Positions 24,600 to 33,318 of a stretch of DNA of 40,452 bases are shown here, piece by piece. The position numbers were made by a program, and so were the translations under genes. This DNA comes from Metallosphaera yellowstonensis MK1 (GTDB lineage: Archaea; Thermoproteota; Thermoprotei_A; Sulfolobales; Sulfolobaceae), in the NCBI RefSeq assembly GCF_000243315.1, contig NZ_JH597761.1:296660-337111 (forward strand). The letters run 5' to 3'. Positions within the stretch are counted from its first letter, which is position 1, and the number at the start of each line of letters is the position of its first letter. The notes beneath the pieces were generated by a model, which saw nothing but the letters and a program-made list of their open reading frames with translations, made no database searches and was not told where the DNA came from.

Positions 24600-25735
24600 C
24601 CCTTCCTCCTGACGAGGTACAGTGCCAGGAATAGCGTTAACGCCACAACCAGCATGGGAAGGAGGTAGGACGGGGTTTGAGCGGGAGCAGGAGTGATCGA
24701 GGGCCTATTGATTGTCACGTTCTCAGTGACGGATTGAGTGACCGGGCAACCCGGTGCTATTATGGAGATCGTTCCGTCAAAGAAGTTGCTCACGAAGATC
24801 TCACCACTGACGGTGTCGTAGAGCACCGACTTGGGTGACACTCCAACACCTATTTCCCCAAGAGTCTCGTTTCCAGCGAACGCAAGAACGGAATCAGGCC
24901 CGTAAAGGCTATCTAGAGAAACGTAGATGAACCCATCCCTGGGATCTACAGCTATTCCCTCAACCTTCTGACCCTGCAGTTGGAGTGAAGTCAAGGGCTC
25001 AAGCGAGGACGCGTTGAAGACTTCCAGGTAACCGTCCCCTCCTACGTAAATCTTCCCGTTCCAGAAGGTCACCACGTTAGGGAAAGTATTGAGCTCCACC
25101 ACCCTATTCACGGTCAGTTCAGGTGAGATGGAGTAGAGGTATCCCTGGTTTTCGGAGAAGTTGAGTGTAGTGACGTAGATGTCCCCGTCAAGTGGATTAA
25201 CGGCAATGGAAGTCACTACTCCATCTACTCTCAGGGAAGGAGACAACTCATTGCCTCGCAGTTCCCCTAATCCTCCAGGGAAGCCCACGTAGATTTCCCC
25301 ATTACGTTGGTCGTAAACTATACCAGTTGGGGAGACGTTTAGTCCTACAGTTCTCAAGAGGGTGAGGGTTTCGTCACTTATGACCGAGATTGACATATTG
25401 GGTAAGGTTCCGCTGGCCACGTATATCAAGCTCTGGTTGGGATCGTAGGTCATATACTCAGCTCCAGACACGTTTATCTGCCTCAAGATCTTCCCGTCGT
25501 AAGGACCCAAGACGTACACTGACCCCACAGCAGCCACGAACACCCTCCCTTGGGAGTCCTGGATCAACTCGCTTGGGGAGATCTGGGAGAAGATGTTAGC
25601 CAGGCTACCTTGAACCACCGTGAAGTTTCCCAGATCCACGGTGTACTTTACGTACCCAATTGGTGGAGACAGACACGAGGAGCTCAGGGAGACTAGGAGG
25701 ATAAAAAACAGGGGGATTGAATAGATTCCCATCAC
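24596..25735 (-). CDS. Secreted membrane-anchored beta-propeller protein
   Basis: The 379 residues begin with a signal peptide (IPLFFILLVSLSSSCLS) and end with a transmembrane helix (YLLPMLVVALTLFLALYLV) and a basic tail. Between them are seven or so repeats of YVTN/NHL type such as MTYDPNQSLIYVASG, VYDQRNGEIYVGFPG, VNPLDGDIYVTT, VDPRDGFIYVS and YDTVSGEIFVSNFFDGTISII. Many N-x-S/T sites agree with an exposed glycosylated surface protein. A Thr/Pro-rich stalk (NRPSITPAPAQTP) precedes the anchor. The cellular role is unknown; adhesion or ligand binding outside the cell is likely. Confidence 0.85.
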   Translation of the reverse strand: MMGIYSIPLFFILLVSLSSSCLSPPIGYVKYTVDLGNFTVVQGSLANIFSQISPSELIQDSQGRVFVAAVGSVYVLGPYDGKILRQINVSGAEYMTYDPNQSLIYVASGTLPNMSISVISDETLTLLRTVGLNVSPTGIVYDQRNGEIYVGFPGGLGELRGNELSPSLRVDGVVTSIAVNPLDGDIYVTTLNFSENQGYLYSISPELTVNRVVELNTFPNVVTFWNGKIYVGGDGYLEVFNASSLEPLTSLQLQGQKVEGIAVDPRDGFIYVSLDSLYGPDSVLAFAGNETLGEIGVGVSPKSVLYDTVSGEIFVSNFFDGTISIIAPGCPVTQSVTENVTINRPSITPAPAQTPSYLLPMLVVALTLFLALYLVRRKG

Positions 25736-25740
25736 CTATC

Positions 25741-26508
25741 TTAAAAGTCCAACCAGTACTTCTCGTCAGGATCGTTACTTTCGTGATGCGGTTTAGCGTT
25801 CATGAGCTGACCGTAGAGCTTGGTGGATACAGCGATGACCCTCTTCAACTCCTCCTTCGTCTTCACGTTGTCCATCTCCAATCTCCCCACAAGGGACCTC
25901 ACGTTGGCCAGGTTTTGGGTAGCGTCCTTCCAGAATCCCCAGTCACTCCTAGCGTGAAGCAGTACCTTATTAACGTCTATCCTCTCCTCCAATAGTAGTA
26001 TAGCAGCTATGTCCGCGGTGTCCTTATCGGTGGGGAAGTGCATCTGTAACTTGGTGAGGAGCAAATCCGTGAGGCTCGCCGAGTACTCCTCCTCCCAACT
26101 CAGGTTGATCCTGTGATTGAAAGTGGGGACATCCATGTAATATGCCTTCAAGACCAAACTCTCATAGAAGAACATGCCAGCAACGTCGCCCATGGTCCTC
26201 TCCAAGTGATAGTAGGGAGTCCAGCCCTGTTCCTTTACCACCTCCTTGAACCTCTCCCTGGACGACGTGGGGAGTATGACGTTCATGTCCTGAGGTCCGT
26301 TCCTCCTGTAGAGCTTCAGGAGTTCCACGGAGTCCTTACTATCCTTAACCCTGTGATATATCCCTATGGATCCGTACAGGAGGATCTTAGCCCCACTCTC
26401 CTTGAGGGAGGAATATATCCTGTCATATAACTTGAGGTACTCCTGAGCTACACTCTCAAAGGGTACCTTCCTCTGTTGCGATACGTCGAACGGGGTAATT
26501 CCAGACAT
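25741..26508 (-). CDS. Nucleotidyltransferase-like protein
   Basis: The 255 residues resemble minimal or AbiEii-type nucleotidyltransferases. LLYGSIGIYHRV (about 43-54) fits the Gly-Ser motif. QDMNVILP (about 73-80) and KAYYMDVPTFNHRINL (about 121-136) occupy the places of the acidic metal motifs, although the first is Asp-x-Asn rather than Asp-x-Asp. A helical C-terminal part with LLLTKLQMHFPTDKDTADIAAILL follows, as in nucleotidyltransferase toxins and their relatives. No antitoxin-like gene adjoins it. A second protein at 30118 shares the short string KAYYMDV, which may hint at relationship. Activity is uncertain. Confidence 0.6.
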   Translation of the reverse strand: MSGITPFDVSQQRKVPFESVAQEYLKLYDRIYSSLKESGAKILLYGSIGIYHRVKDSKDSVELLKLYRRNGPQDMNVILPTSSRERFKEVVKEQGWTPYYHLERTMGDVAGMFFYESLVLKAYYMDVPTFNHRINLSWEEEYSASLTDLLLTKLQMHFPTDKDTADIAAILLLEERIDVNKVLLHARSDWGFWKDATQNLANVRSLVGRLEMDNVKTKEELKRVIAVSTKLYGQLMNAKPHHESNDPDEKYWLDF

Positions 26509-26787
26509 TGTTGAAATTTACTTTATTCATGTTATTAATAGTTTTCTTATGATGGTTAAGAGGAGAGGTTGGAGTAGAGAGGACGAGTAGGGCACTGGGA
26601 GCTCCTCAGCCTCCTCGCCAAGGACCTAAACCCAAGGTATTGGCGTGAGGACGAAACTCGGTCTGACTGTTCCTCTCTCGGATTTAAACGATACTACAAA
26701 TTTACCCTACACAGACAATGATTTCTTAAACGTTGGAAAACACGTTTGAAAAAAATATTTTAAATTTCTCTGAACGATGAATTATTC

Positions 26788-27198
26788 ATGAAGTACATTG
26801 CCGAGATAGGCACTGAGCATCCTCAAGAGTCAATTAGGGCCTTATTGTCAGACCCCCACTTCGTGATCCCCAGGGTCTTCAAGTCGGTGAAGGAATTCAG
26901 GGTAGAGGGATCCTCCTTCAGAGGGGTGGCGAGATATTTCGGCTTTGAACACGAGGTCTTAGGGAACGTCTACTCCTCCGTCAACGAGGTCTCCTATCCC
27001 TTCACCTTGAGGCATGGCGTTGACGTCGGTACTGGGAGATTGACGTTCTTGATACAGCCAGGTTCGGTGAGGGTTATCCTGGAATACGAGGGATGGATGG
27101 AGAGGTTCTCCAGGGGAATACTAAAGGGTTGGGTCAGGGACTTCCTCACCGACTTCGAGGAAGTAGTCAGGATGGAGAGAATCAAGAGGAGGTTGTGA
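26788..27198 (+). CDS. SRPBCC-like small protein (possibly DUF3211)
   Basis: At 136 residues with alternating strands and a long C-terminal helix (SRGILKGWVRDFLTDFEEVVRMERIKRRL), this looks like a START/SRPBCC hydrophobic-pocket protein. It recalls the Sulfolobales DUF3211 family, which begins MKYxxEIxTxHP. I assign it from that N-terminal pattern and the fold order only. The ATG is 28 bases from an ATATTTTAAAT TATA element, so it is leaderless. The ligand is unknown. Confidence 0.6.
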   Translation: MKYIAEIGTEHPQESIRALLSDPHFVIPRVFKSVKEFRVEGSSFRGVARYFGFEHEVLGNVYSSVNEVSYPFTLRHGVDVGTGRLTFLIQPGSVRVILEYEGWMERFSRGILKGWVRDFLTDFEEVVRMERIKRRL

Positions 27199-27767
27199 GA
27201 ACTGGGGATTTAGGGAACTGAGTTCAACAGCGGAGTTCCAGTGACGGAGAGCTGGGTTCCCTCGTGAATTGAGTGTACTACACAGGTTCTAACGCCATGG
27301 CTAGTTGAAAGCTCCATTCCACGAGGGAGGATGGCAAGGTCTCAAGTACACTCCTGCCCTGTCCTCTCAAGGAATTGTTGAGCTCTCGTGACGAGCTCAC
27401 CCCACGCCCTGAACTTTACCCACCCTCACGGAGCTCCTCCCTCACGATTTTGATTTCATGCCTCTGGGCCCCACCTTTCCCTATCCCGGAGGTGGGATTC
27501 CAGAGGCTCTACAGGTAGTCCAAGCCCCGATGCCGACGAAGTGCCCATCCAGGTTGTTGGGGCCAAGGCTCACCACATTAACCCTCGCCCTAACCGAGGA
27601 GTCTCGGTGATGCTCATTACGTCCGTTACTCTCATTTAGAGAATGGGCGAGTTGAGGTTCAAAGACCCTGTGGACTATCCATCCCTCAAGGGAGGGTGTC
27701 TTCCACCCCACAAACTCCCGAGACGATAACTGTGAACTATAAAATTGTGAAAATGCATACTTAATGC
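27199..27767. other. Gap without a convincing gene
   Basis: About 570 bases hold only short frames with no recognisable product. The composition stays as GC-rich as coding DNA up to about 27720, so a decayed gene, perhaps a transposase tail, may lie here, but I could not reconstruct one. A TATA box CTATAAAA at 27737-27744 serves the next gene, 27 bases before its ATG. Confidence 0.5.
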
Positions 27768-29030
27768 ATGGAGTTCAAGGAGTGGAGTGACTCCATAAGC
27801 GATGGGAACCCCCTCAAGGTAATCTACTTTTGGACGGAATGGTGTGAGGAGTGTGAGGCGCAGGCGAGGGAACTCTCTCTGGTCGAGAATTGGCCTGGCT
27901 TCAGTTACGTGAGTGTCAACGCAGATGAGAGACCCGACCTCGCCGTGAGGTATTCCCCTCAGATATATCCTTCCCTGAGTATAGTGACAGAGAACAGTGT
28001 GGTGGGAGGTACGTACGGGTTTGTGAGTCAAGAACAAGTCAGGGAGACGCTCCTCCTGGCCCTGAACCTCCTCTTGGGCGGAGGAAAGCTGGTCGTTCCC
28101 AAATCCACCAAAAGGGAGGGAGTAGACTCAACTCCTACATCTCCAAAGGTACTCGTGGAGAGGATAAAGCGTAATTGTCTATCGTTCTTCGACATCTATT
28201 ACGGGGGCTTCGAGAAGGAACCTAAGTATTACTTACCCAACGTGCTGAGGTTCCTCATGAGGATAAAGGGGGATCCCTACCCAATTGAGGTGGTTAGGTA
28301 CACCTTGGATGCCGTCATCTACAACCTCTGGGATGATGGTTTCTACTCTCACTCCCGTACCTACGACTGGAAGGAAAGATCCAGGACTAAACTCACGGAT
28401 CAAAACGCCGAGATGATCCTCACGTTATTGGACGCCTACGGGACCACCAATGACTCGTACTACCTGGATTACGCTGTGGAGACTGGCAGGTGGCTCATGG
28501 GGACCAGGGTGGGAGAGTTTTATCCCGTGGCAATGGTGGACGGGAGGGCCAGGGGACCTCCACTGATGACCGTCAACAGTTTGGTGGGAGAGGCACTCCT
28601 CCAATTACACTCATTCACTGGCGATCCAAAGTTCCTGAACGAGTCCTTAAGGTTGGCCTCGCTCTTGAAGAGGAGGCTAAGCCACGATCTGAGGAACGAG
28701 GGGCCTCTATTCCTCTTGGACCTGGCTTATCTCCTCAGGTTCCTCTCAGCCCTTAACCAAGGGAGAGAGTTGGTGAACTTGGCCCTCTCCCAATACTTCG
28801 GAGGAGACGCATTCTACGACGTCACCCTAGAACATGCCAAGGTTAACGGGATAGGGAGGTTCAAGCTGATAACCGACAACTCCATCCTAGGACAGGGACT
28901 CGTTAGACTCGGTATGAGGGAATTGGCAAACGGTGTTGTGGACTACTTCTCACGAAGGTACTGGAACTTCGCGTACTTTAACCAAGCTGACCTAGGCCTC
29001 CTAGTGGAGATGTTGCATGGAGATGCGTGA
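27768..29030 (+). CDS. Thioredoxin-like/DUF255 protein (YyaL/SSP411-like), short
   Basis: The N-terminal 100 residues are a thioredoxin-like domain with FWTEWCEECE (Cys26, Cys29) at the active-site position. The rest resembles the (alpha/alpha)6-type region of YyaL/SSP411 proteins: YYGGFEKEPKYYLPNVLRFLMR, WDDGFYSHSRTYDW, LTDQNAEMILTLLDAYG and MTVNSLVGEALLQL. At 420 residues it is some 200 shorter than typical members, chiefly by loss within the N-terminal linker and the C-terminal end. The next gene overlaps it by 14 bases, and a CPBP protease follows, forming a three-gene operon. It may act in redox or carbohydrate-related steps; function in this family is poorly known. Confidence 0.75.
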   Translation: MEFKEWSDSISDGNPLKVIYFWTEWCEECEAQARELSLVENWPGFSYVSVNADERPDLAVRYSPQIYPSLSIVTENSVVGGTYGFVSQEQVRETLLLALNLLLGGGKLVVPKSTKREGVDSTPTSPKVLVERIKRNCLSFFDIYYGGFEKEPKYYLPNVLRFLMRIKGDPYPIEVVRYTLDAVIYNLWDDGFYSHSRTYDWKERSRTKLTDQNAEMILTLLDAYGTTNDSYYLDYAVETGRWLMGTRVGEFYPVAMVDGRARGPPLMTVNSLVGEALLQLHSFTGDPKFLNESLRLASLLKRRLSHDLRNEGPLFLLDLAYLLRFLSALNQGRELVNLALSQYFGGDAFYDVTLEHAKVNGIGRFKLITDNSILGQGLVRLGMRELANGVVDYFSRRYWNFAYFNQADLGLLVEMLHGDA

Positions 29031-29520
29031 GCTCTACTTGATTTCCGTGGCCCTGGGTCAGGTCATCCTAGTCGTCGAAATTATCCTACTCGTGAACTCG
29101 CCCTCCCTGCTCGGGGGAACTCTCTCCACCTTCACTCTGATCAACTACTTCCTTACCTTTGTGATACAGTTCATGATAATCTTTACGTTTCTCACAATCC
29201 TGAGGGGTAGAGTTAGGTATCTATTACCTCTCTTGATAGTTCCCGTAGTGGGACAGGTCACCGAGGCCGTCCTGGTCTACCTCCTAAGTAAGGAGAGGAG
29301 AATCCTAAGGACTGCCGTGTTCGTCCTCCTCTTCCTCTCCAGCCTCCTGGTCTCCTCGTTGGTACCCTCACCTCCCCAGTTCCTCTACAATTATCCTGCA
29401 CTGAGGACCTTCGCAGAGTGGTTGGCCATATCAGATACGTTCAACGTGGCCCTCCTCCTCTACCTCTACCACCTCTTCGGTCTCTGGAGAACCCTTCCCG
29501 GGACAAGCAAGACCGCGTGA
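29017..29520 (+). CDS. Small membrane protein, unknown
   Basis: This 167-residue protein has five hydrophobic segments and short basic loops (LRGRVRY, KERRILR). No family is recognised. The ATG lies inside the last codons of the DUF255 gene, so it is translationally coupled, and it is followed after six bases by the CPBP protease gene. The three probably function together. Confidence 0.65.
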   Translation: MEMRELYLISVALGQVILVVEIILLVNSPSLLGGTLSTFTLINYFLTFVIQFMIIFTFLTILRGRVRYLLPLLIVPVVGQVTEAVLVYLLSKERRILRTAVFVLLFLSSLLVSSLVPSPPQFLYNYPALRTFAEWLAISDTFNVALLLYLYHLFGLWRTLPGTSKTA

Positions 29521-29526
29521 CTTCCC

Positions 29527-30045
29527 ATGAGATCATCCTCACTCTTCTCAGGGCTCATACTACCACTCCTAGTCATTCCCTGGGAGTTATTGGTTTACGA
29601 CTACTATAGGAGTATCTACGCAGGCGCTGTAGTTGTTACCCTCGGGGAAGTCACGGCGACGTTATTGGTAAGTAAGCTGAGCTATCGGGAGTTGAGGCTG
29701 GAGCTAAACTATGGACTCCTCCTAGTCATCCCCCTCCTGATCATTATGACCCTGTATCCTAGTCCCAGTCCCATAGGCTATACTTACCCCTTCCTCCTAG
29801 TCCCGGCCGTGGTCGGTGGGATATGTGAGGAGCTCATATACAGAGGATTCATCATGGAGGACGGTAGATACGACCCTTACGTCCAGTCCGTCCTTTGGTC
29901 CATCAATCACGTCCTTGACGGACCAGTCTTCGTAATCTACACCTTCATAATAGGGGTGATCCTAGGCTTGATATCCAGGAGGTACGGGCTCCTCCCGTGC
30001 GTAATAGTTCACCCAGTGGCCAACATGTTAAGGTTGCTCCTTTGA
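29527..30045 (+). CDS. CPBP-family intramembrane metalloprotease
   Basis: The 172-residue protein carries the Rce1/CPBP motifs: EELIYRGF (Glu101, Glu102, Arg106), SINHVLDG with His128, and VIVHPVANM with His162. Five or so membrane segments surround them. It is somewhat shorter than most family members (about 220). Such proteases cleave substrates within the membrane or process prenylated tails; in archaea roles are mostly unknown. It ends the DUF255 operon. Confidence 0.85.
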   Translation: MRSSSLFSGLILPLLVIPWELLVYDYYRSIYAGAVVVTLGEVTATLLVSKLSYRELRLELNYGLLLVIPLLIIMTLYPSPSPIGYTYPFLLVPAVVGGICEELIYRGFIMEDGRYDPYVQSVLWSINHVLDGPVFVIYTFIIGVILGLISRRYGLLPCVIVHPVANMLRLLL

Positions 30046-30117
30046 TCTGCAGTGCTTACAGGACTCTGCGTCATGTTGTCCACTGTCATGATGAAATCAA
30101 TAACCACCGCGATCAGG

Positions 30118-30621
30118 TTATTCTAGGTCCCTCAGAGGTGTCGTTGAGATCACTGAGGTGTCCCGAAGGAGTTCCATGGCCTTCTCCTTCATCATCCTCA
30201 AGCACTCCTTTCCCCACTGGCTCAACTCCATCCCTTCATCCCTTTCAACCTCGCATTCCAGGACCAACGTTAAGTCGGGCAGAACCCCCAAAGACCTCGA
30301 GACCTTCAGGAACGTATCAACGTCCATGTAATAGGCCTTCACGCTGGTGGAAATCTCCATCCAAGTTGAGAACGGACTAACGACCCCCCCAGGTCTGTAG
30401 AGCCTGAGCTCTCTCTTACCTCTCCTCTCCGCAGTTAATATCACGAGGATGGATGGGGAGACATGTTGCAGTAGGGAGGCTGCCTTGAAGGCCCCTAGAC
30501 TCAAGTCCAGGACCTCTAGACCTTCCCTCCTGAGTTCCTCCATGGCCCTTAGGGGAATGGAGTAGTCCCCTTGGTAGAGGTAGCCCAGGGCCGCGAGTGT
30601 GGGGGGACCGGTTAAATCCAA
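30118..30621 (-). CDS. Unknown soluble protein, second gene of operon
   Basis: I do not recognise this 167-residue protein. It begins with a TTG directly after the stop of the preceding gene. Its centre has ILVILTAERRGKRELRLYRPGG and then SVKAYYMDVDTFLKV, whose string KAYYMDV also occurs in the nucleotidyltransferase-like protein at 25.7-26.5 kb. The C-terminus is helical and charged. It is possibly regulatory or a partner of the gene upstream. Confidence 0.55.
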   Translation of the reverse strand: MDLTGPPTLAALGYLYQGDYSIPLRAMEELRREGLEVLDLSLGAFKAASLLQHVSPSILVILTAERRGKRELRLYRPGGVVSPFSTWMEISTSVKAYYMDVDTFLKVSRSLGVLPDLTLVLECEVERDEGMELSQWGKECLRMMKEKAMELLRDTSVISTTPLRDLE

Positions 30622-31335
30622 TTAACTCACCGCCCTAGAGAGACCTGAGGACTCCAAGGTCTCCACCATCTTCTGGGAGAACAGTAGCTCAAAGGCGTTC
30701 ATGGCGACCTTGTCTGCACCCTTAAGTAGAGCAACTTCCATGACCACGTTCCTCTTTAATACCGTGTAGTTGAAGCCATTGAGCTTAGCCTCGTGTTCCC
30801 ACATTACACCTCCCTCCACCCTACCCTCTTTCAGGAGGACTGGGATCTCCCTATGGTGTAGAAGCACAGGGTGAACTTCCCTGGACTCGGAATCCCCGCA
30901 CCTCTTGGTTAGGGAACCCAGGGCCGACCTTCCCAGAAAGGACAGTCCTGGGTTAGGTAACGCTATCTTCCTCGCCTTGCAGGCGTCTATTCCCTCTGGT
31001 GTAACCAACACCGAGTTAGTCCTAACGTAGGCCCTCCTGGTGAGCAGGATCTCCCAATCTCTGAAACCTCTCATCTCCTGAGAGGGTAGCGACACTATGA
31101 GGGGGGATCTGTCCAACACCAGGTTTCCTACCTTGACCTTCTCGTTGAAGATCTGTCTCAAGAGCACTCCTGAGGGGAGGCACTCCATGAAGGCCTTAAT
31201 GTAACTCTCGCCCAACAAGGAGAGGTACTTCTCAGCAAAGTTACAGAAGTACGTATCGAAGAAGATGACCAGTTTACTGCCTACCTCCCCGAAGAGATCC
31301 TCCACCCTGTTCCAATCAGAGGTGAGGTCTATCAT
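30622..31335 (-). CDS. Signal-less periplasmic-binding-protein-like protein (ModA-like)
   Basis: The 237 residues have features of type II solute-binding folds of the molybdate/sulfate class: FMECLPSGVLLRQI, SPLIVSLPSQ, CKARKIALPNPGLSFLGRSALGSL and LLKEGRVEGGVMWEHEAKLNGF. These correspond to the strand-helix order of ModA, in which a KIAIxNPxxxxxGRxA motif is known. No signal peptide or lipobox is present, so it would be cytoplasmic, and no ABC transporter genes adjoin. It may sense an oxyanion or another ligand in the cell. The assignment is by pattern only. Confidence 0.5.
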   Translation of the reverse strand: MIDLTSDWNRVEDLFGEVGSKLVIFFDTYFCNFAEKYLSLLGESYIKAFMECLPSGVLLRQIFNEKVKVGNLVLDRSPLIVSLPSQEMRGFRDWEILLTRRAYVRTNSVLVTPEGIDACKARKIALPNPGLSFLGRSALGSLTKRCGDSESREVHPVLLHHREIPVLLKEGRVEGGVMWEHEAKLNGFNYTVLKRNVVMEVALLKGADKVAMNAFELLFSQKMVETLESSGLSRAVS

Positions 31336-31572
31336 CGGAACTCATTTGTGGAAAGGCAATAATAAATCCTGGAGTTTAATGTGCATGACGTGCTCACCTC
31401 ACGATATCTCCAACAACGGCTGAGAGGCCCTTACGATCAGTTAATGAAAAACAGATAGATTAATATTACTAATTCTTGAGTCTTATAAATTTAATCTGCA
31501 GTACTTGATTTAAACTTGACCTCCCACAGGTCTTTCAGTAAATCTGCACAGGTCTGCCATATTTCTAATCAT

Positions 31573-31636
31573 CAGCAGTTATTAGATTTCACCTAGATTA
31601 TAGGGCGGTACCTAAGGGAGAATCCAATAACTGCTG
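31573..31636 (+). mobile_element. 64-bp MITE-like element, copy 2
   Basis: This is the best-preserved copy. Perfect 10-bp inverted repeats (CAGCAGTTAT and ATAACTGCTG) are flanked on both sides by the identical 7-bp direct repeat TAATCAT (31566-31572 and 31637-31643), a clear target duplication. The interior aligns without length change to copy 1. It carries no gene and depends on a transposase in trans. Confidence 0.8.
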
Positions 31637-31980
31637 TAATCATGTTACCGTGATTAGGTTACCTTCACCAGTGCTTTGTGTGCTTGTTCAATTTTCTCAG
31701 ATGTCAATCTCATTGCACAACTTAGAATTTAAAATCACATCATAATTTGAAAGAAAGCTTTACGTTAACTCTGATAAAAATTGAAGTAGCACATAAAGCA
31801 CTTCACTAGAGCATTAATAAATACTATTTCTAGTGGATTATCTCAATAATATAATACAATTACAGTTCCCAAAGGATCCCTACGTGACACCTCACCTAAG
31901 GCTCTAGCACTTCTCATTGTTATCAACATTTATTAAGGTAAAACTTGTTGGGAAGTTTAGTAGAAAAAATTTTTAAACAT

Positions 31981-31998
31981 GGTATAGTCTAATATACC
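31981..31998. promoter_or_regulatory. Hyphenated palindrome at hydrogenase transcription start
   Basis: GGTATA and TATACC are separated by six bases, just downstream of the TATA box (31970-31977) and ending seven bases before the GTG of the small-subunit gene. Binding here would block initiation, so it is a candidate repressor site. Confidence 0.45.
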
Positions 31999-32005
31999 TA
32001 GTAAA

Positions 32006-33313
32006 GTGGTGTATATGGGTCTAACAAGGAGGGATTTCTTAAAGGTATCGGGCGTAACTGCCCTAGGGACTAGCTTAGCCCTGTCAGGACTCTCCTACCA
32101 GGAGCTCCTGGCCAAGGCTAAGGATCCCGATCAGCCCATAAACATAGTGTGGACAGGGAACGGATGGTGCGGAGGTAATACCATAGCCTTCATTGACGCC
32201 ATGAACCCCGCAGTAGAGGACGTAGTAACTGGGGTATACTTCGATGGGAAACCCATTACTCTCAGACAGCCCAGCGTGCCTGAGCTGGGTATGATAAACC
32301 TAGTGTATCACCCAATCTTGATGCCACAGGACAGCATGGCCTATGCCACCATGGAGATGGCACTTAACGGGGAGCTGGACCCCTACGTACTGGTTGTCGA
32401 GGGAACGCTCTTCGACGAGTTCGGAGTGTATTACAAGAAGCCCAGTGGCTCCTTCTGGTGTTCTGCTGGGAGGAAACCGGACGGGAGCGTACTCCTGTGC
32501 GACGAGTTCGTCTTCAACCTCATGAAGAAGGCCTATGCTGTAGTAGCCACAGGGGCCTGTGCAACCTACGGGGGAATTCCAGCTACGACCAACGGGTTGG
32601 GTCAGAGGTCTCCTACTTACGCCATGGGCATGCTGGACGATCCCTACAGGGGCATATACGGCTTTCCCTATTACGCTCACCAGGTCTACCAACAAGGATT
32701 AGCTCCTAACGTAATAGATGAGGACATCTACTCAGCTACCAACTCCCAGGTCAACACTTCCTGGCCAGGGCCCAGTTACCACTGGCTCTCATCTGGAGGG
32801 TTACCCATAGTGTCCATAGCAGCCGACCCACCTGCCGGAGATTGGATAATGAGGACACTAGTTTCCCTAGTGCTCTACGCCAGGGGACTCGGTCCAAATC
32901 CTGCAGACGACCTAGACGTATTCAATAGACCCAAGTTCTTTTACGGGAACGAGACCCATCAGAACTGTCCTAGGGCCGGCTTCTTCGCTCAGGGCATCTT
33001 CGCCTACGAGTTCGGAGACCCACAGTGCACCTACAGCCTGGGATGTAAAGGTACAGAGGCCAACAGTCCAGCACCGAGACTCGGATGGGTAGGAGGAGTC
33101 GGTGGATGTACCAGGGGAGGTGTCTGCATAGCCTGTACTGCACCTGGGTTCCCAGACCTCTACGAACCGTTTTACGCGCCTCCGAACGCACCGACAGTCC
33201 CCAGCACTACACTCTTCGCGGCCGCAGCTGCTGCTGGAATAATAATAGGTGCAGGTAGTTACGCCTTCTCCAGGAGGAAGAGACTCCCACAAACCCCCAA
33301 GTCCCAGAGGTGA
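32006..33313 (+). CDS. hynS: Tat-exported [NiFe] hydrogenase small subunit, membrane-anchored
   Basis: The 435-residue protein starts with a twin-arginine signal (LTRRDFLKVSG), then Fe-S motifs: GWCGGNT (Cys55), GACATYGG, NCPRAGFF, YSLGCKG, GGCTRGGVCIAC. It ends in a transmembrane helix (AAAAAAGIIIGAGSYAF) with a basic tail, which anchors the enzyme on the outer face. This form is known for the crenarchaeal membrane-bound group 1 (1g) hydrogenases such as that of Acidianus ambivalens. Asn58 stands where a proximal-cluster cysteine is usual. GTG 32006 or ATG 32015 could be the start; both keep the signal. It heads a six-gene operon. Confidence 0.92.
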   Translation: MVYMGLTRRDFLKVSGVTALGTSLALSGLSYQELLAKAKDPDQPINIVWTGNGWCGGNTIAFIDAMNPAVEDVVTGVYFDGKPITLRQPSVPELGMINLVYHPILMPQDSMAYATMEMALNGELDPYVLVVEGTLFDEFGVYYKKPSGSFWCSAGRKPDGSVLLCDEFVFNLMKKAYAVVATGACATYGGIPATTNGLGQRSPTYAMGMLDDPYRGIYGFPYYAHQVYQQGLAPNVIDEDIYSATNSQVNTSWPGPSYHWLSSGGLPIVSIAADPPAGDWIMRTLVSLVLYARGLGPNPADDLDVFNRPKFFYGNETHQNCPRAGFFAQGIFAYEFGDPQCTYSLGCKGTEANSPAPRLGWVGGVGGCTRGGVCIACTAPGFPDLYEPFYAPPNAPTVPSTTLFAAAAAAGIIIGAGSYAFSRRKRLPQTPKSQR

Positions 33314-33318
33314 TGTGA

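Larger units (their letters stand above)
31336..32005. other. Long promoter region upstream of membrane hydrogenase
   Basis: No gene was seen in these 670 AT-rich bases. They hold a 64-bp MITE-like element (31573-31636), a TATA box TTTTTAAA (31970-31977) for the hydrogenase operon, and a hyphenated palindrome just before the hydrogenase start. The first bases contain the promoter of the divergent two-gene operon (TTTATTATT about 30 bases before its ATG). Confidence 0.5.

Noticed and set aside
26570-26690. Possible remnant of a coding sequence (LLAKDLNPRYWREDE) between 26509 and 26787
   Set aside because: It is too short and has no recognisable family or second supporting segment.
27481-27711. 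76-codon minus-strand frame in the 27.2-27.7 kb gap
   Set aside because: Its translation has no family pattern, no plausible promoter and no partner gene; decay of an older gene is as likely.
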